This document shows, in pieces, positions 10,701 through 20,200 of a DNA stretch of 64,000 nucleotides (position 1 is the stretch's first letter; every line of letters starts with the position of its first letter). The stretch covers positions 7,610,322-7,674,321 of the forward strand of contig NZ_CP036273.1 in assembly GCF_007747215.1 (NCBI RefSeq), read 5' to 3'. The position numbers and the translations under genes were made by a program. The notes under the pieces were generated by a model. That model did no database searches, was not told where the DNA came from, and was given only the letters and a program-made list of their open reading frames with translations. Source of the stretch: Urbifossiella limnaea. Lineage in GTDB: Bacteria > Planctomycetota > Planctomycetia > Gemmatales > Gemmataceae.

Positions 10701-13700
10701 CTCGACCGGGCGGGTGGTCCGCAGCGGGGCGTCGTACCTGGTCGGCGGGGCCGACCCGGTGTCCGGCCTCGGGCACGTGTACACGCGGGAGGGCACGTTC
10801 GCGTTCAGCGTCACCGTCCGGGACGGGGCGCCGGGTGGGGCCGAGTTCACCGCGTTCCAGACGGCCACGGTGTTCGACGCCCCGCTGACCGCGACCGGGA
10901 TCAACACCACGATCGTGGAAGGCCCGCTCCCGGCGGTGCCGCTCCCCGGGGTGGTGGCCCCGACGTTCAACGTGGCCACGTTCACCGACGCGGGGAACGT
11001 GCCCCCGGCGGCGCCCAACCCGCCGTCCGAGTACACCGCGACGATCAACTGGGGCGACGGCGCGGTGACCACCGGGGTGATCGGCAACCCGACCCTGCTG
11101 CTCGGGACGCTCGTCTACCCGGTGACCGGCCAGCACCTGTACGCGGACGTGGGGTCGTACTTCGTCACCGTCACCGTCCGCACGAGCGGCACCAGTTCCA
11201 CCTCGACGACCGCGGTCATCACCGTCACCGACGCCGTGCTGACGGCCGGGCCGGCGACGGCGCTGACGGCGGTCGAGGGGTCCGGGTTCACCTCCCAGGT
11301 GGCGACGTTCAGCGACGCCGACCTGCTTGGCCGGATCTCGGACTACTCGGCGACGATCGCCTGGGGCGACGGCACGACCTCGGCCGGGGTGATCGGCCAG
11401 ATCTCCACCCCGCTCGGGACGCCGCCGCAGTTCACCGTCGTCGGCACGCACACCTACGCCGACCCGAGCGCGGCCGGCGCCCCGTACCCGGTCACCGTCA
11501 CCGTCCGCGGCGTGACCGGCGGGAACAGCACCACGGCCACGGCCACGGTCGCGGTCGGGAGCGCCCCGCTGTCGTCTGAGGGGGGGACGGTCCACGGGGT
11601 CGAAGGGAACTCGACCGGGTCGGTCCTGATCGGGACGTTCACCGACGCCGACCCGCAGTCGGCGCTCGCCGAGTTCACGACCGGCGGCGGGTCGATCACG
11701 ATCGACTGGGGCAACGGGGGCGGGCCGGTCCCGCTCCCGCCCTCGGCCGTCACCGCCGTCGGCTCGCCGAGCGGGGTGACGTACCGGATCAACGCGGCGT
11801 TCACCTACCCGCGGCCCGGGACGTACCCGATCACCGTGGTCGTCACCGACCGGTTCGGGGCGTCCACGGTCATCCAGTCGGTCGCCCTGATCGCCGCTGC
11901 CCCGCTCGTCGCGGCGCCGGCGGGCACCCAACCGGCCATCGGGACGACTGAAGGGGGGACGTACACCGGGCCGGTGTTCCGGTTCACCGACGGCAACCCG
12001 CTGTCGGTCCCGTCCGAGTTCGCCGCGACCATCAACTGGGGCGACGGCACGACGGACACCGGGGTCGTCACACAGCCCGGCGGCCCGGGGACGACGTATG
12101 TGGTGTCCGGCAGCCATCGCTACCTGGACAACGGGAACTACACCGTCGGCGTGTTCGTGCAGAAGACCGGCGGCGGGTCGACGGTCAACTACACGACGAC
12201 GGCGGTGGTGACCGGGGTGGTGCCGACGGCGGTCATCTCGAACGCCGGGCCGGTGGGCGAGGGGAGCCCGGTGACGGTCTCCCTGTCCGACCCGCAGGAC
12301 CCGTCGCCGACCGACACCGCGGCCGGGTTCCGGTACAGCTTCGCCACCTCGGCCGCCGGGCTGGCGGGGTCGTACGCCGGCGCCCAGCCGGGGAGCTCCG
12401 CCCAGTTCACGTTCCCGGACGGCCCGTCCACCCAGACGGTGTTCGGTCGCATCTTCGACAAGGACGGGCTGTTCAGCGACTACCAGACCGTGGTGACGGT
12501 GACCAACGTGAACCCGACCGCCACGCTGTCGGTGAGCGGCCCGTTCATCCCGAAGAAGCCGTTCACGGTGACGTTCACCAACCAGGCCGACCCGTCGCCG
12601 ACCGACACCGCGGCCGGGTTCCGGTACCAGTTCGACTTCGGCGACGGGAACGGGTTCGGGGCGCCGACGACGAGCCCGACGGCGACGTTCACGCCGCCGC
12701 GACCCGGCACGTACGTGGTCCGCGGCCGGATCATCGACAAGGACGGGGGGGTGACCGAGTACACCGCCAACCCGCAGGGGAACGTGGTGATCCCGAACGT
12801 GGACGTGTTCGCGGTCGGCAACGGGATCGGCGCCGGCCCGATCGTGAAGGTGTACAGCAGCCTGGACAACAGCCTGGTCGCCAGCTTCACCGCCTACGAG
12901 CCGACGTTCCGCGGTGGGGTGCTGGTGGCGACCGGGGACGTGACCGGGGACGGCATCCCGGACATCATCACCGGGACCGGGGTCGGCGGCGGCCCGGTGG
13001 TGAAGGTGTTCGACGGGGTGACCTTCTTCGAGATCGCCAGCCTCATGGCCTACGAGGCGTCGTTCCGGGGCGGGGTGTTCGTGGCCGCCGGGGACACCGA
13101 CGGGGACGGCCGGGCCGAGATCATCACCGGGACTGGGATCGGCGGCGGCCCGGTGGTGAAGGTGTTCGACGGCCGGACGAATGCCCTCCGGTCGAGCTTC
13201 GCGGCCTACGACATCAGCGCCCGGGGCGGGGTGTTCGTGGCCGCCGGGGATACAACCGGGGACGGGAAGGCCGAGGTCATTACAGGCGCCGGCCAGGGCG
13301 GCGGCCCGCACGTGAAGGTGTTCGACCAGTTCGGCAACACGATCCGGAGCTTCTTCGCCTACGACAGCAGCTTCCCGGGCGGGGTGACCGTGTCGGCCGG
13401 CGACCTCTACGGCCTCGGGTACGCCGACATCGTGACCGGCACCGGGGTCGGCGGCGGCCCCGAGGTCCGGGTGCTCGATAGCCAGAACGGCCGGCTGAAG
13501 GACAACTTCGCCGCGTTCGGCCCGGACCGGAGCACCGGCCAACCGCTCCGCAACGGGTTCTCGGTCAGCGCCAGCCACGTGATCGGGCCGACCGGAAAGG
13601 CGGCGATCATCGCCGCCGCCGGCCCGGACTACGGCCCGACGGTGCGGCTGTTCGACGCCGTCACCCACGCGAGCCTCGGCGAGATCCTGCCGTACGAGGA

Positions 13701-13731
13701 GACGTTCACCGGCGGGGCATACGTCGGGTGA
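7792..13731 (+). CDS. Large exported protein: planctomycete N-terminal motif, 13 WGDG/PKD-like repeats, six-bladed FG-GAP propeller
   Basis: It has 1,979 residues. The ATG at 7792 gives a basic N-terminus (KK at 7-8, RR at 25-26) leading to LVIETLESRDVPA at 42-54, the planctomycete extracellular motif. There is no classical hydrophobic signal segment and no strong Shine-Dalgarno. Residues about 57-1473 contain 13 repeats with an [IS]xWG[DN]G core (one degenerated to WGNPT), each followed by a GxHxY-type strand, as in PKD-like Ig folds. Two more PKD-like domains follow (about 1475-1668; both contain DPSPTDTAAGFRY). A propeller (about 1670-1979) ends GGAYVG. No catalytic motif is visible. Likely an adhesin, matrix or sheath protein with a calcium-binding terminal propeller, by inference from architecture. 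The 1,016-nt gap upstream and the hairpin downstream suggest a single-gene transcript. Confidence 0.92.
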   Translation: MNSPGWKKSLSKLFTSPLARSGAGRRSAPRASAKRSQPMSQLVIETLESRDVPAIINMTVAPISPTEGVALGSPAAPLPVATFQVDNYLGFDQSIQFSAAIGWGDGTASSGLGSTTIQFLSNDGAGRASYQVFGYHTYRHASNPLTPLNLDVVVFDNTGPGTTQAASTPITVIDQPLTAAGVQPVVAATAGAPLVYVDVATFTDANPLALAGDYTATITWGNPTQTTSGTVVQDTNGVFHVLGSHTFDGAAPASSAYTVTILDVTASVTINNTATVARAAILVGALPVAGTVNIPTAAGVIATFTDTGGADPLASYTATIDWGDGTPTSVGTVAALGGNQFSVSAPAHTYPQPGVFATRVTVANALDGTSGVGGSTAVIANSILTATPAAGITAVEGTTLTALVATFTDTDPTRPTSAYTATITWGDGTTSAGVITQPGGAGTAFQVSGSHIYQVDGPYPITVLIQNDNGSRTTTTTTATVTEAGIATNPAPLVIRGQQNVALVGVDVATFTSGNPFETAANFAASIAWGDGTTSAGVIVVDAFGTFHVQGIHTYTSTGTFTPLVTVSEVGGGGVLGQVQATVTIVATPLLVTATPVQATEGVALPNAQNTTNGTVVATFVDLFGADPLASYSASIDWGNGLTTPGTIVAGVGPNFVVVAPAAPPVVYANAGMYTVKVTVMNVDLSQTSGFFQAVGVTTATVADAPLAADPTQPVVTAFQGTPLAGVPVGRFTDGNPAGSVTDFTATIDWGDGTPQSAGQVVQPGGVGTPFVVLGNHTYANPTTPPAAPYAVTVTVVDVGGSRVTTRTTANVTASVITGTPTVLTGVEGQPIGNGVVAYFTDSGIAGPVSSYSASINWGTGLPGSVTFGQIVPLGGNSFQVLGTYTYPRENVAPNMPYSVTVSISHNGLAATTVVSQANIADAPISGVAVPVFATEGVAFTGTVAIFTDANPNGTAADFTATISWGDGSTSTGRVVRSGASYLVGGADPVSGLGHVYTREGTFAFSVTVRDGAPGGAEFTAFQTATVFDAPLTATGINTTIVEGPLPAVPLPGVVAPTFNVATFTDAGNVPPAAPNPPSEYTATINWGDGAVTTGVIGNPTLLLGTLVYPVTGQHLYADVGSYFVTVTVRTSGTSSTSTTAVITVTDAVLTAGPATALTAVEGSGFTSQVATFSDADLLGRISDYSATIAWGDGTTSAGVIGQISTPLGTPPQFTVVGTHTYADPSAAGAPYPVTVTVRGVTGGNSTTATATVAVGSAPLSSEGGTVHGVEGNSTGSVLIGTFTDADPQSALAEFTTGGGSITIDWGNGGGPVPLPPSAVTAVGSPSGVTYRINAAFTYPRPGTYPITVVVTDRFGASTVIQSVALIAAAPLVAAPAGTQPAIGTTEGGTYTGPVFRFTDGNPLSVPSEFAATINWGDGTTDTGVVTQPGGPGTTYVVSGSHRYLDNGNYTVGVFVQKTGGGSTVNYTTTAVVTGVVPTAVISNAGPVGEGSPVTVSLSDPQDPSPTDTAAGFRYSFATSAAGLAGSYAGAQPGSSAQFTFPDGPSTQTVFGRIFDKDGLFSDYQTVVTVTNVNPTATLSVSGPFIPKKPFTVTFTNQADPSPTDTAAGFRYQFDFGDGNGFGAPTTSPTATFTPPRPGTYVVRGRIIDKDGGVTEYTANPQGNVVIPNVDVFAVGNGIGAGPIVKVYSSLDNSLVASFTAYEPTFRGGVLVATGDVTGDGIPDIITGTGVGGGPVVKVFDGVTFFEIASLMAYEASFRGGVFVAAGDTDGDGRAEIITGTGIGGGPVVKVFDGRTNALRSSFAAYDISARGGVFVAAGDTTGDGKAEVITGAGQGGGPHVKVFDQFGNTIRSFFAYDSSFPGGVTVSAGDLYGLGYADIVTGTGVGGGPEVRVLDSQNGRLKDNFAAFGPDRSTGQPLRNGFSVSASHVIGPTGKAAIIAAAGPDYGPTVRLFDAVTHASLGEILPYEETFTGGAYVG
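7915..7953 (+). other. Planctomycete extracellular N-terminal motif (LExR type)
   Basis: Residues 42-54, LVIETLESRDVPA, match the short conserved motif found at the start of many exported planctomycete proteins (Pfam Planc_extracel / LEPR type, from memory). The giant gene downstream has an equivalent, LGVEFLEDRLAPTA. The shared motif suggests a common export or anchoring route whose mechanism the sequence does not reveal. Confidence 0.8.
7960..12210 (+). repeat. 13 tandem PKD-like repeats (WGDG core)
   Basis: The period is about 320-340 bp. Core strands in order: IGWGDG, ITWGNP, IDWGDG, ITWGDG, IAWGDG, IDWGNG, IDWGDG, INWGTG, ISWGDG, INWGDG, IAWGDG, IDWGNG, INWGDG. Each repeat carries a VATFTDxxP-like strand before the core and an HTYxxxGxYxVTVTV strand after it. 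Repeats are clearly related but well diverged at DNA level, so the array is old compared with that in the giant gene. Confidence 0.85.
12800..13728 (+). repeat. Six-unit FG-GAP propeller at the C-terminus
   Basis: A repeat of about 55 residues (162-171 bp): xxGDxxGDGxxxIITGTGxGGGPxVKVFD, then a linker with FRGGVFVAA. Six units start at residue about 1672. The last residues, ETFTGGAYVG, form the outer strand that unit 1 lacks. They closely match an internal strand of the protease propeller (DTFTGGLFVS), so the two C-termini are homologous. Confidence 0.85.
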
Positions 13732-13775
13732 CCCGGCGCCGGTGAGGCTGCCGGCCGCAGCCACGGTGTCAATCC

Positions 13776-13809
13776 CGCCCCGCTCGCGCCCCCCGGGGCG
13801 AGCGGGGCG
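13776..13809 (+). terminator. Strong GC hairpin after the PKD-repeat gene
   Basis: A perfect 12-bp stem (13776-13787 with 13798-13809, CGCCCCGCTCGC on the left arm) with a 10-nt loop starts 45 nt after the stop codon. The following bases are TGTTCCGT, so the T-tract is poor; the stem itself is very stable. Confidence 0.55.
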
Positions 13810-14081
13810 TGTTCCGTATCTGGGGACCACCCTCGGCTCGTAGTACCAACACAGACGGGGGACTCCCGGCGGAATTGTTGCGATTCGTTAACCCTTTTCC
13901 CCGTTTTCGCGAAAGTCGCGTGGCTACCCTCATGGGAATGCCGGATAACAGAATGTATTGGTTTTGACGATTCAGCAGGTTCGACGGCGGAGCCCCCCCT
14001 TGGGGTCTCGAACGACCCTGCCAGGCGTTCCGAACGTCTCGCCCTGACGGGCCTGATACGAGGTTCGGGAATTGACTTCCC

Positions 14082-14163
14082 GGCGGACGGCCGGCGGCAG
14101 CCGGCTGGTCGGGGTGGCAAGTGCCTGGTGGCGCCACCCGCCGGCTGCCGCCGGCCGTCCGCC
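14082..14163 (+). promoter_or_regulatory. Long perfect hairpin in the leader of the giant gene
   Basis: 14082-14105 and 14140-14163 are perfectly complementary over 24 bp (left arm begins GGCGGACGGCCGG). Inside, 14112-14118 pairs with 14133-14139 for 7 more bp after a 6-nt one-sided bulge, leaving a 14-nt loop. The structure ends 122 nt before the start codon. It could be a terminator/attenuator, an mRNA-stabilising 5' stem or a small palindromic element; the sequence does not decide which. Confidence 0.75.
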
Positions 14164-14270
14164 CGGCGGTAGGGATTACTTCGAAACCGGATGACACGCA
14201 CGGACGTGGTTTTCTGCATTGTCGGTGCCCGGTTCGGCCCTCGATCTTGATACGCACCCCGTGCCGGCCT

Positions 14271-14276
14271 GAAGGA
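14271..14276 (+). promoter_or_regulatory. Ribosome binding site that sets the giant gene's start
   Basis: GAAGGA lies 9 nt before the ATG at 14286. The same frame is open 165 nt further upstream (GTG at 14121). That start falls inside the loop of the long hairpin, lacks a ribosome site and would add a Cys- and Pro-rich peptide unlike the rest, so 14286 is preferred. Confidence 0.75.
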
Positions 14277-14285
14277 ACTCGCCCG

Positions 14286-17200
14286 ATGAAGCGGTTTGAT
14301 CGTGCGATCCGGTCCATTAAGGACATCCTGAAAAGCACCGCCCGCGGCATCATGGCCGTCCGGGGGGGCCGGTTCCGCCTCGGCGTCGAATTCCTCGAAG
14401 ACCGCCTCGCGCCGACTGCGGACCTGACCTACCTCGCCCAGGCGGATGGGGCCGCGACCTTGCGGCTGATCGATGGGTGGCTCCAACTCGTGGATACCGC
14501 CGACCCGAATCACGTCCTCGCGGCGGGCGATTTCGACCGGATCTTCGGCGGCGTGCTGATCGACGCCAACGGCCACGTCCTGACGCTGACCGTGGACCCG
14601 TCCGTACGCCAGGTCCGCGGGGGGATCACGTTCGACGGCGGGGGGACCGGCACGCTGGTCGGCCCTACCTACGACGCGACGTGGGGCGTGACCGGCGACT
14701 CCGTCGGCTACCTCGGGTCGTCGAAGTTCCTCGCGTTCCGGGGCGTGGCGAACCTGAGGGGTGCGGCCGGGAACCAGGACACGTTCGTCTTCGCGCCCGG
14801 CGGGACGCTCCCCGGCGTGATCGACGGCGGCCCGGCCGGGTTCGACTCGCTCGTCATCCACAACCAGGGGGCCGAGCGCGTCGTGTTCCGCGCCACCGGG
14901 CCGGACTCGGGCAGCGTGGAGATCGACGCCGCCGTCATCCGGTACGCCGGGCTCGAGCCGATCACGCTGACCGGCCCGCTGACCGACGTGTCGGTGATCG
15001 GCAGCGGCGCCGCCGACCGGATGCTGCTCGAAGACCTCGGCGGCGGCGTCCTGCGGGTGCGGAGCGCCGACGTGGTCCCGACGTTCGAGAGCGTCGAGTT
15101 CACCACGCCGAGCGCCTCGCTGACGATCAGCGGCGGGGGCGGCTCGGACACCGTCACCGTCGTCGGCGCCGTGGGCCTCGGCGCGGCGGCGCTGACCGTG
15201 GGGGCCGAGACGATCGCGGTCCCGGCGGGCACGTCGCTGACCACGACGGGGGACGTCGCACTACTGGCCCGCGCGCAGGGCGCCGTCACCTCCGCGGCCA
15301 CACCCGCGCCGGTGAACCTGGCGGCCGAGGTCGTCGTCCAGGGGTCGATTCAAACGCCGGGCGGCGTGACCATCGACGCCACCGTGGCGAACACCGTCAC
15401 CCTGACCGCGCCGGGCCTGCCGGCGAACCTGTCGCTCACGTCGGCGTCGAGTGCGGTCGCGGAGATTCGCGCCGGCGGCGTGGTGACGGCGGGCACGCTG
15501 CAACTCACCGCCCACACCACGACCGCGGTCACGGCCACGGCCGCGAACGCGATCGCCGGCACGATCGGCGTCGTGTCGAACCAGACGACGCACGCGGGCA
15601 TCGTGGGCGGCGGCCGGGCGGTGGTCGGCGGCGGCGCGATTTCGGGCACGGAGCCGGCCAGCGCCCTCATTCAGGCCGTCGACGATTCGCACCTCGTCGC
15701 GACCAGCTCCGACTTCGCCCCGTCGTCCGGCTACGACTTCAGCATCCTCAGCAACTCGATTCGGCTCACGCGGGACACGCAGGCCTATATCACCGACCTC
15801 CCGGGGACTGCGAACGTCGCCCTGACGACGACCGGGCTGGCCCACCTCGACGCCGTGAACCGCGGCGAGGTCGCCAACACCATCGTGTCGAGCTTCGTGG
15901 GGACCGTCGAGAACATCGTTTCCGACACGACGCGCGCCACGCTCACGAGCGCCAACCTGAACGTCGGCGGGCTCGCCCAGGACGCGCTGAACGCGACCAC
16001 GTACACGGCATCCGCGAAGGGCGCCGTCAACGACATTTCCGGCGGCACGACCGCGCGGGTGGTCGGCGGCACGGTCGCGGCCGGGACCGGGGGCGTGCAT
16101 CTCTCCGCGATCGACGCCGGGGTGCTGACCGCGGAATCGACCGAGCTGTCGCTGAACGTCGGGCTGAGCGGGTTGACCTCGTCCGTGTCCGTCGGCGTCG
16201 CTCACGCCAGCAACACGCTGGACCGCGCCACCGAGGCCTCGATCGGCGCCGCGTCCGCCGTCACGGCGACGGACGGCGACGTGGAGCTCCTGGCCGAGTC
16301 GGCCACGAAGCTGACCTCCTCCGCGCGGGCGACCGCCGTCACGACGACGGGCGTGCTCCCGTTCAGCATCTCGTTCGGCCTCGGCGGGCTGTTCGTCACG
16401 AACACGCTCCTGGGCGGCGTCGGCGCGTTCACCGACGGCAGCAGCGTCAGCACCGTCGGCTCGGGCGACGTCCGGTTGGACGCGACGAATTCGTCGGTCG
16501 TCAACGCGGTGTCGGAGGTCAGCGCCCGGACGGCGACGACGACGGCCACCCTCGGCGCGACGGGCGTGGCGGCGGGCGTGGCGATCGCCCTGAACGCGAT
16601 CGGCTGGCGGATCAACAACCTCGCCCTGGCGACGCTCGACAGCCTGGTCGGCACGCAGCTGGGGGATGTCGAAGCCCCGTTCCTGACGCAGGCGTACACC
16701 CGCAACTCCGCGGTCACGACCGCCGGCGACCTGCAGATCAACGCCGACAGCGCCCCGCAGATCAACGCCACGGTCAGCAACGCGGCCACGTCCACCACGT
16801 CGGGCCTGTGGCGGGCGAGCGGGACGGCCGCGGGTGGCATCCTGGCGACCAACAAGGTCAGCAGCGGGGCGAAGGCGTTCGTCGAAATCACCGCCACGCA
16901 CACGGTCGGCGACACGCCGGGTTCATTGCTGCCGGGCGCGACGGTGTCGCTCGGCGTCGGCCGGGTGTTCCGGTACGTCGGTCCGGCGATCAACACGGGG
17001 CCGGTCAACCTGTCCGCGCAGAACTATGGCAACGCGAGCCTCTGGCAGCCGATCAGCGAGGTGACGGCCGCTGGGGCGATGACCGTGGACGCCCACGACG
17101 ACGCGGGCGTGTATTCGAGCGTCAAGCTGGTGGTCTCGTCGATCACCACCAACATCGGGCTGTTCGGCTTCATCCAGAACGCCGACAACGCCACGCTCCC

Positions 17201-20200
17201 GTCGGACTTCACCACGAGCGCCGGCACGACCGCCGTCGCCTTCGGCCAGCGCGTGCGGCTGGCGAGCGACTTCGCGTCGCCGCTCGCCACGGCGGGCACG
17301 CTCGGCACGCAGACCGTCGCGGTGACGCCCGGCTCCGTGGTGAAGCTCGGCGACGACTACGGCCAGGCGCGGCTGACGACGGCGTCGGGGATTCGCCTGC
17401 TCAAGTTCGGCTCGCTCGTGGCCGTGGACGAGGGCTACGACGGCGGTGGCGGGGACGCCGGCGTGGTCTACCGGTACGTCGGCGGCAGCGGCCGCTACGA
17501 CCTGGGCGCGCAGGACTACAGTGACGCGAGCCGCTGGCAGGCGGTGGGCGGCAACCCCGGCAGCGTCTACCGCTACGTCGGCGCCGCGCAGCCGCTCGAC
17601 CTGAACGGGCTGGACTACACCGACGACTCGGAGTGGGTCGAGGTCGGCGGCACGCCGGGGAACGTGTACGAGTACATGGGGCCGGGCGAGACGCTGGACC
17701 TGCGGACGCAGAACTACACCGACCTGGGGTTCTGGCGGCGCGTGCTCGGGACGCGGCTCCTGCCGGAAGGCTTCAACGTCTCCCAGTCCAGCTCGACGAG
17801 CGTCGGCGGGGTCGTGGCGCTGAACGACGTGCGGAGCGACGTGGAGGCGGCCGTCCGCAACGCCACCGTGTCGGCGGACAGCCTCGCCCTCACCGCGACC
17901 GCGCAGGCGGTGATCCTTGCGGCGACGGACAGCACGATCGCCTCGTCGGGCGGCAGCTCCTGGACGGGGCAGGGCACCTCGCTGGCCGTCAACGGTGTCA
18001 TCACCACGAACCGCGTCCTCGGCGGCGCGAGCGCCTTCGTGACAGACAGCACCGTGACGACGGCGGGCGACCTGACCGTCGGCGCGGAGTACCTGTCGCA
18101 GATCGACGCGAGCACCAAGGTGGCGTCCACCTCCGGGGCGAACTCGGTCGGGATCGCCCTGGCGTTCAACACGATCGGCTGGGGGCCGTCGAACGTCCTG
18201 TTCAACACCCTCGACGGCCTGCTCGGCGACCCGCTCGTCTCGACGGCGTTCGGGGGCGAGCAGCCGGCGCAGACGCTGGCGTTCATCACCAACTCCCGCG
18301 TCCAGGCCGGCGGCGCGGTCGAGGTGTCGGCGGTCGCCGCGGAGCAGATCAACTCGGACGTCGGGAACGACGCGACCTCGGCCCCCGCGGCGGTGTTCGG
18401 CGCCGCCGGGATGAGCGTCGGCGCCGTGCTGGCGAGCAGCATGGTGAGCGCGCGGGCGTACGCCTACGTCGATTACCTCCCGCTGGTGACCGACCTCACG
18501 CCGGCCAACACGCCGCCGCGGTTGCTCCCCGGCGCCCGCGTCGCGGTGGACGCCGCGCACGTGTACGAGTACGTCGGGCCGGTCGCCGCGGCGCCCAACC
18601 TGTCCGTCGCCGCACAGCAGTACGCCACCAGCGCCGACTGGCAGCAACTGAACCTCGTGGACGCGGCCGGCGGCGTCACCATCACGGCCGAGGACGCCGC
18701 CGGCATCGACTCCGCCACGACGATGTACGGCGAGGTGTCGCCCACGAACGACGGCGGCGCCGGCATCCTCAACGTGTGGGCCGGGCGAATCCAGGACGAG
18801 TACACGTACACCAGCAAGTCCGGGGTGCGGACCGTCCAGTTCAACGACCGCGTCCGCGTCGCCGACGACTTCGCCGACCCCGACGTCGCCGGCAAGGTCT
18901 ACTTGTACATGGGGACCGCCCAGTCCCTCGACCTGGACGCGCAGGACTACAGCGACTTCGAGTTCTGGAAGGAGCTGACGCCGACCGACCTCATCACCGC
19001 GTCCCTGGCGTACGCCGTCCTCGGCGAGATCGGCACGCGGCTGAACAAGGGCCTGATCGGCGCCTCGAACAGTTACTTCGGGCTCATCGACCACAACGAC
19101 GTCCGCAGCGACGTACGGGCCTATGTCCAGAATCAGACGGTGACGGCCGGCGGGACGGTGAGCGTGACGGCGGTGGAAGGGGCCGTCATCACGGCCTTCG
19201 ACGAGAGCGTCGTGGCGCCGTGGGAAGGGCTCGGCGCCGTCATCGTGACGAACGTCGTCCTGAGCCAGGCGACCGCGTCCATCACCAGCAGCGACGTGAC
19301 GACGACCGCCGGCGACGTGGTGGTGGACGCCTCCAACGTGTCGGAGATCGACGCGACGGCAACCAGCCGCATCGAGGCGTGGGACGCCACGAGCGCCGTA
19401 CTGGCGTTCAACACCATCGGCTGGCGGCCGTCCAACCTCCTGTTCAACGCGGTCGATGCGCTTCTGGGCGATCCGCTAGTCTCGACCGCCTTCAACGGCG
19501 AGCAGCCGGCCGCGACGCGGGCGTTCATCCTCGACGCCACCATCGACGCGGCCGGCGACGTGACCGTGACCGCCAGCGGCGAGGCCCAGCTCAACGCCGT
19601 GGCCGGGAACGACAACGTCGTCGAGGCGGCGGTCGATTTGCTGTTCTCCCCCACCGCCGGTCAGGCGGCCGGGGACGGGAAGGCCGCCGGCTACGGCGCG
19701 ACCGGCGCGGCGGGCGGCTTGCTGCTGGCGTCGAACAAGGTGTCGAGCTTCGCCTCCGCCTCGATCGACTTCACGGGCCCGGGCCGCGGCGTGGTGACGG
19801 CCGCGGGCGCCGTGACGGTGCTGGCGCAGGACACGGCCGGGATCGAGTCGCACAGCTCGGTGGTGCAGGACGTGGCCACGACCAACGACCTGACCGGCCT
19901 CATCCCCATCGTCAACAGCGTCCTCCTGCCGAACGACTACAAGTACACGACCGCGTCGGGCGTGCAGGCGATCCAGCCGGGCGACAAGGTGCGGCTCGGG
20001 AGCGCCTACGCGAGCGGCGGCGACACCGGCAGCCTGTACAAGTACGTCGGCGCGGCCCCGCTCCCCGCGGCGGACCTGGGCGCCACCGACTACAGCGACC
20101 CGCTCGCCTGGATGAAGCTCGTCGCCGGCAGCGCCAGCGACATCGCCAACCTCTACCCCGGCATCGGCAACTTCCTCGACTCCGACGCCCGCGCCATCGG

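Larger units (their letters stand above)
13810..14285. other. Leader/promoter region of the giant gene
   Basis: No gene is visible here. About 13856-13970 is AT-richer than its surroundings and probably holds the promoter, although no confident sigma-70 pair can be assigned. A short CGCGA-AAG-TCGCG hairpin lies near 13918-13930. Downstream of this are the long hairpin (14082-14163) and the ribosome site (14271-14276). Confidence 0.5.

Noticed and set aside
8554-13830. Long antisense open frame (over 1,700 codons) opposite the PKD-repeat gene
   Set aside because: Arg/Gly/Asp/His-rich translation with no family features; produced by the GC-rich codon pattern of the sense gene.
14121-14285. N-terminal extension of the giant protein from GTG 14121
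   Set aside because: No ribosome site, begins in the loop of the long hairpin, Cys/Pro/Arg-rich; the ATG at 14286 has GAAGGA at 9 nt and places the LEDR motif at the usual distance.
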